Assembly (NCBI GenBank): GCA_963717945.1
Contig: CAVQXT010000007.1
Location: 1-64,000 of the forward strand
Source: FEN-299 sp963717945
GTDB taxonomy: Bacteria > Acidobacteriota > Vicinamibacteria > Vicinamibacterales > Fen-181
Direction of reading: 5' to 3'
DNA length: 64,000 bases
The notes under the pieces were generated by a model. That model did no database searches. It was not told the origin of the DNA and was given only the letters and a program-made list of their open reading frames with translations. Below, piece after piece: positions 58,831 through 64,000 of this stretch (positions are counted from its first letter, which is position 1; each line of letters opens with the position of its first letter). A program made the translations under genes and the position numbers.

Positions 58831-60246
58831 ATGCTGAAACGGAGCACGACCATGGTCGGCGGGATACTCGCCGGACTGCTGGCGGCGCAAGTCGGGGCCG
58901 TGCCGGCCCGGGCGCAGGCTGCGCCGGCCGCGCCCGCGCAGAGTCAGCCCGCGCCCGCAGCGGCAGCCCAGACGGAAAAGCCCAAGCCGGCCGAACCGTT
59001 CGCGTTCGCCGACTGGACGTGGCTGACCGGCAACCCGCGCACGAAGGACTCGCCGCTCGACACGAAGGTCTTCACCGGCGAGTTCCGCGTGGACACCAGC
59101 TACACCTACAGCTTCAACCACCCCCAGGACGACACGATTTCCGGGTCGAGCGAGATCTTCCGCCACAACGAGATCCAGGTCACCCAGCTTGGCATCGGCG
59201 GCGACTTCCACTTCGACAACGTCCGCGGCCGGCTGATGACGCAATTCGGGATGTACTCCCAGACGACGCCGCGGAACGACGCCAGCCCGGGGCGGGGGCA
59301 GTGGAACCTCGACAGCGCCTACCGGTACATTTCAGAAGCGTACGGCGGCTATCACTGGGACGCGATGCACGGCGTCAACGTCGACGCCGGCATCTTCATG
59401 TCGTACGTGGGTCTGTGGAGCTACTACCAGTTCGACAACTGGACGTACCAACCGTCGTACGTGTCGTCGAACACGCCGTGGTTCTTCAACGGCCTGCGGG
59501 TGCAGATCTTCCCGACCGACAGGCTGAAGATCGAGCCCTGGATCGTCAACGGCTGGCAATCCTACGGCAAGTTCAACCACGCGCCCGGCTTCGGCGGGCA
59601 GATCCTGTGGCGTCCGAACGGCTCCCTGTCGATCGTGTTGAACAACTACATCGGCACCGACACGCTGGGCACCCCAGACCGCAAGCGGATTCACACCGAC
59701 GACAGCATCCAGGTGAAGTACTACGATCAACCGGACGCGACCATCTCGAAGGCGGCATTCACCTTCACCGTCGACGCCGGGTGCGAATTCGGCGGCGGCG
59801 TCAGCTGTCACGGCGGCACGCCGGAGAGCCCGTCCCAGTTCTTCCTGGGCTTCATGGCGTACCACCGGGTCTGGTTCCTGCACGACCGCTACGCCGTCAC
59901 CGTGGGCGGCGGCGCGATCGACAACCCGGGGCGATACCTGGTCCTCCTGCCGCCGATCAACGGGGCGACGGCCTTCTCGGGCACGCCGTACTTCACCATG
60001 AATCCCGGCGACCCCTACAAGGCCTGGGACGCCCAGGCGACGTTCGACTACATGCCGAGCCAGTTCGTGACGTTCAGGTTCGAAGGGACCCACCGCGCGG
60101 CCAGCGTGCCGTACTTCTCGGGCCCCGGCGGAGTGACCCCGCCCGGCGGGGACACCGGGCCGGCCGGTTCGCTGGTCGAGGGCTGGGCGCCGGACCTCCG
60201 CAAGTCGGAGAACCGCATCACGATCGCGGTTCTGGTGAAGTTCTAG
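58831..60246 (+). CDS. Outer-membrane beta-barrel porin (BBP2/OmpL-like)
   Basis: The 471-residue product has a signal peptide (ending VPARAQ), an Ala/Pro/Gln-rich linker (residues about 30-55) and a beta-barrel of the putative beta-barrel porin-2 type. Alternating aromatic strands are seen, such as FTGEFRVDTSYTYSFN, EAYGGYHWDAMHGVNVDAGIFMSYVG, FNGLRVQIFPTDRLKIEPWIVNG and FFLGFMAYHRVWFLHDRYAVTVGG, with an aromatic C-terminal residue (VLVKF). It lies between usp and kdpF on the same strand, and porins of this type do accompany kdp genes in some genomes. Passage of potassium across the outer membrane is inferred from context. Confidence 0.8.
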   Translation: MLKRSTTMVGGILAGLLAAQVGAVPARAQAAPAAPAQSQPAPAAAAQTEKPKPAEPFAFADWTWLTGNPRTKDSPLDTKVFTGEFRVDTSYTYSFNHPQDDTISGSSEIFRHNEIQVTQLGIGGDFHFDNVRGRLMTQFGMYSQTTPRNDASPGRGQWNLDSAYRYISEAYGGYHWDAMHGVNVDAGIFMSYVGLWSYYQFDNWTYQPSYVSSNTPWFFNGLRVQIFPTDRLKIEPWIVNGWQSYGKFNHAPGFGGQILWRPNGSLSIVLNNYIGTDTLGTPDRKRIHTDDSIQVKYYDQPDATISKAAFTFTVDAGCEFGGGVSCHGGTPESPSQFFLGFMAYHRVWFLHDRYAVTVGGGAIDNPGRYLVLLPPINGATAFSGTPYFTMNPGDPYKAWDAQATFDYMPSQFVTFRFEGTHRAASVPYFSGPGGVTPPGGDTGPAGSLVEGWAPDLRKSENRITIAVLVKF

Positions 60247-60268
60247 CGAAGCGGCAAGGAGAGACACG

Positions 60269-60352
60269 GTGCTCGACCTTTTCTACCTCGCGATCGGTGG
60301 CCTGGGGTTCCTCGCGCTGTGGGGGATCGTGACGCTCTGCGACCGGGTGTAA
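60269..60352 (+). CDS. 27-residue membrane microprotein upstream of kdpF
   Basis: From GTG 60269 after a clear AAGGAG site, a 27-residue single-helix protein is encoded: MLDLFYLAIGGLGFLALWG, then a short end TLCDRV. Residues 4-22 form the membrane span and the C-terminus carries the Cys-Asp-Arg motif. It precedes kdpF by 9 bases and is distinct from KdpF, which comes next. Position, ribosome site and helix support a real gene. I recall comparable unannotated ORFs before kdpF in other phyla, from memory only. A stabilising subunit of the Kdp pump is an inference. Confidence 0.65.
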   Translation: MLDLFYLAIGGLGFLALWGIVTLCDRV

Positions 60353-60361
60353 GGACCAGCC

Positions 60362-60448
60362 ATGTTCGATTACCTCGTGTCCGGCATCGTGGCGATGCTC
60401 CTCCTCGTCTACCTCGGGTGGGCGATGTTCAAGCCCGAGCGGTTTTGA
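60362..60448 (+). CDS. kdpF: K+-transporting ATPase subunit KdpF
   Basis: The 28-residue protein starts at ATG 60362 (AAGGA upstream, overlapping the preceding stop). It is one membrane helix with the family pattern: MFDYLVSGIVAMLLLVYL followed by a short end with the KdpF-typical KPERF. KdpF stabilises the KdpABC complex in the inner membrane. It precedes kdpA by 8 bases. Confidence 0.88.
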   Translation: MFDYLVSGIVAMLLLVYLGWAMFKPERF

Positions 60449-60456
60449 GGCCTGCG

Positions 60457-62256
60457 ATGACCGGCATCGGCATTCTGCAGATCGTCGTGTTCTTCGGCGT
60501 GATCCTCCTCGTCACCAAGCCGGTCGGGCTGTTCATGTCGCGGCTGTTCCAGGGCGAGCGCACGTTCCTGCATCCCGTGCTGCGGCCGGTCGAGACGCTC
60601 GTTTACAAGTTGTGCGGCATTCATGAAGACCAGGAACAGCGCTGGACGCAGTACACCGCGTCGCTCCTGTCCTTCAGCTTCTTCTCCTTCCTGTTCGTGT
60701 ACGCCTTCCAGCGGCTCCAGGGGTATCTGCCCCTGAATCCGCAGGGGTTCGGGGCGCGCCAGGTGCCGCCCGACCTGGCGTTCAACACCGCCATCAGTTT
60801 CACGACCAACACGAACTGGCAGGCGTACGGCGGCGAATCGACGATGAGCTACCTCGTCCAGATGGCGGCGCTGGCCGTGCAGAACTTCGCGTCTGCGGCA
60901 GCGGGCATCGCGGTGGCCATCGCGATGATCCGCGGGTTCGCCCGGCACGAGGCCGACCGGATCGGGAACTTCTGGGTGGACCTGACGCGCGCGACGCTGT
61001 ACGTGCTGCTGCCGCTCGCCTTTGTCGCCGCTCTGGTGTTCTGTTCGCAGGGCGTCATCCAGAACTTCCATCCGTATACCGTCGCCAGGACGGTCGAGGG
61101 CGCGACGCAGACCATCGCGCAAGGGCCGGTCGCGTCGCAGGAAGCCATCAAGCAGCTCGGCACCAACGGCGGCGGCTTCTTCAACGCCAACTCGGGGCAC
61201 CCGTTCGAGAATCCGACGCCGGTCACCAATCTCGTGCAGGTCCTGTTGATCTTCCTGCTCGGCGCCGGCCTCACCTACACGTTCGGCCACATGGTCGGGG
61301 ACACGCGGCAAGGCTGGGCGCTGTTCGCCGCCATGGCGCTGATGTTCCTCGTCGGCGTCTTCGTCGCCTATTCCGCCGAGCAGGCGGGCAACCCGATCCT
61401 CGCCCGGCTGGGCGTGGAGCGCGCGGCCACCGCCGCGCAGCCGGGCGGGAACATGGAGGGCAAGGAGACGCGCTTCGGGATCGCGGGCTCGGCGCTGTTT
61501 GCGACGGTCACCACCGACGCGAGCTGCGGCGCCGTGAACGGCTGGCACGACAGCTTCACGCCGCTCGGGGGCCTCGTGCCGCTGTTCAACATGCAGACCG
61601 ACGAGGTGATCTTCGGCGGGGTCGGCTCGGGTCTCTACGGCATGCTGCTTTACGCGATCCTCGGCGTCTTCATCGCCGGCCTGATGGTCGGCCGCACGCC
61701 GGAGTACATCGGCAAGAAGATCCAGCAGAAGGAGGTCAAGATGGCGCTCTTCGCCATCCTCGCGACGTCGCTGTTGATCCTCGTGTTCTCCGGCATCAGC
61801 CTCGTGGCGCCGTTCGCCATGGGGAGCTACTGGAATCCGCAGGGCCCGGCGATCGCCAATCTGAACAACTCGGGCCCGCACGGCCTGAGCGAGATGCTGT
61901 ACGCGTACACCAGCGCGACGGAGAACAACGGCAGCGCGTTTGCGGGGATCACCGTCAACACGCCCTGGTTCGACCTGACCCTCGGCCTCGCGATGCTGTT
62001 CGGCCGCTTCCTCTTCATGATCCCCGCGCTGGCGGTCGCGGGCAGCCTCGCCGGCAAGAAGGCCGTCCCGACGTCCGCCGGCACGCTGCCGACGCACGGC
62101 CCGCTCTTCGTCGGCCTGCTGGTGGCGACGGTGATCGTGGTGGGCGCGCTGACGTTCTTCCCGGCGCTGTCGCTCGGGCCGATCGTCGAGCACTTCCTCA
62201 TGCATCAGGGCCGCCTGTTCTCGACCGTGCTCGTGTCGGTCCCGACCTGGAGTTGA
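60457..62256 (+). CDS. kdpA: K+-transporting ATPase subunit KdpA
   Basis: KdpA is the potassium channel-like subunit of the KdpFABC pump, related to SKT transporters. ATG 60457 gives 599 residues. Four selectivity-filter loops are recognisable: SFTTNTNWQAYGGES (first), LGTNGGGFFNANSGHPFENPTP (second), TTDASCGAVNGWHDSFTPLGG (third) and ATENNGSAFAG (fourth). Multiple membrane helices lie between them, ending HQGRLFSTVLVSV. Length is standard. Its in-frame upstream region covers kdpF sequence in another register and is not coding for KdpA. It is followed by kdpB after a 3-base gap. Confidence 0.97.
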   Translation: MTGIGILQIVVFFGVILLVTKPVGLFMSRLFQGERTFLHPVLRPVETLVYKLCGIHEDQEQRWTQYTASLLSFSFFSFLFVYAFQRLQGYLPLNPQGFGARQVPPDLAFNTAISFTTNTNWQAYGGESTMSYLVQMAALAVQNFASAAAGIAVAIAMIRGFARHEADRIGNFWVDLTRATLYVLLPLAFVAALVFCSQGVIQNFHPYTVARTVEGATQTIAQGPVASQEAIKQLGTNGGGFFNANSGHPFENPTPVTNLVQVLLIFLLGAGLTYTFGHMVGDTRQGWALFAAMALMFLVGVFVAYSAEQAGNPILARLGVERAATAAQPGGNMEGKETRFGIAGSALFATVTTDASCGAVNGWHDSFTPLGGLVPLFNMQTDEVIFGGVGSGLYGMLLYAILGVFIAGLMVGRTPEYIGKKIQQKEVKMALFAILATSLLILVFSGISLVAPFAMGSYWNPQGPAIANLNNSGPHGLSEMLYAYTSATENNGSAFAGITVNTPWFDLTLGLAMLFGRFLFMIPALAVAGSLAGKKAVPTSAGTLPTHGPLFVGLLVATVIVVGALTFFPALSLGPIVEHFLMHQGRLFSTVLVSVPTWS

Positions 62257-62259
62257 GCG

Positions 62260-64000
<1,741 letters not shown>

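Overview
The window is 64 kb of GC-rich, gene-dense DNA from a Gram-negative bacterium. It most resembles a member of the Acidobacteriota, plausibly a Vicinamibacteria-type lineage. The support is a lipid A/inner-core LPS gene set, a gap-pgk-tpiA-secG cluster ending in a tRNA-Leu gene, a Ser/Thr kinase fused to a TolB/WD40-like propeller, two tandem proteins of the type called 'acidobacterial VWFA-related', an S9 peptidase, and many palindromic intergenic repeats. No rRNA, CRISPR array, transposase or integrase was recognised. The taxonomic call is inference from gene content.

Layout. 0-1.1 kb: a small unknown ORF, a membrane protein and tRNA-Leu(GAG). 1.1-4.8 kb: glycolysis and SecG on the minus strand. 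4.8-12.5 kb: LPS genes on the plus strand (waaA, lpxK, an lpxL-like acyltransferase, waaF, gmhB, heptose kinase, heptose-1-P nucleotidyltransferase, and waaC with a frameshift). 12.5-13.4 kb: an ICMT-like membrane methyltransferase, tRNA-Val(UAC) and tRNA-Asp(GUC). 13.4-21.6 kb: esterase, double-cupin protein, kinase and S9 peptidase. 21.7-31.3 kb: alpha/beta hydrolase, a giant alpha-2-macroglobulin with an intact thioester motif, PbpC and a DnaQ-type exonuclease. 31.3-35.4 kb: an accessory patch with vapBC and its operator, an ORF6N protein, a VOC protein, a gene fragment, an AAA/DUF4143 ATPase and a decayed glycine-rich ORF. 35.5-42.0 kb: two VWA proteins and two YncE-like propeller proteins. 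42.1-49.8 kb: a sulfide:quinone-reductase-like flavoprotein, a 55-residue protein, and cydA, cydB, cydD and cydC. 49.9-53.6 kb: DUF523/DUF1722 and SDR/DUF2867 proteins, a CxxC protein and an RHH/PIN toxin-antitoxin pair. 53.6-64 kb: a potassium locus.

The two most coherent functional blocks are the respiratory one and the potassium one. In the first, SQR would feed electrons from sulfide into the quinone pool and cytochrome bd, a sulfide-tolerant oxidase, would drain it; CydDC is needed to assemble bd. In the second, a KimA-like APC importer faces kdpDE. A triple 11-bp-phased TAA motif that looks like a KdpE site precedes a usp gene, a beta-barrel porin gene, an unannotated 27-residue ORF, kdpF, kdpA and kdpB (cut by the window end). 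KdpD lacks its usual N-terminal sensor/USP domain.

Four genes (waaC, the S9 peptidase, the alpha/beta hydrolase and cydC) carry apparent single frameshifts. They may be assembly errors or real lesions and should be checked against reads.
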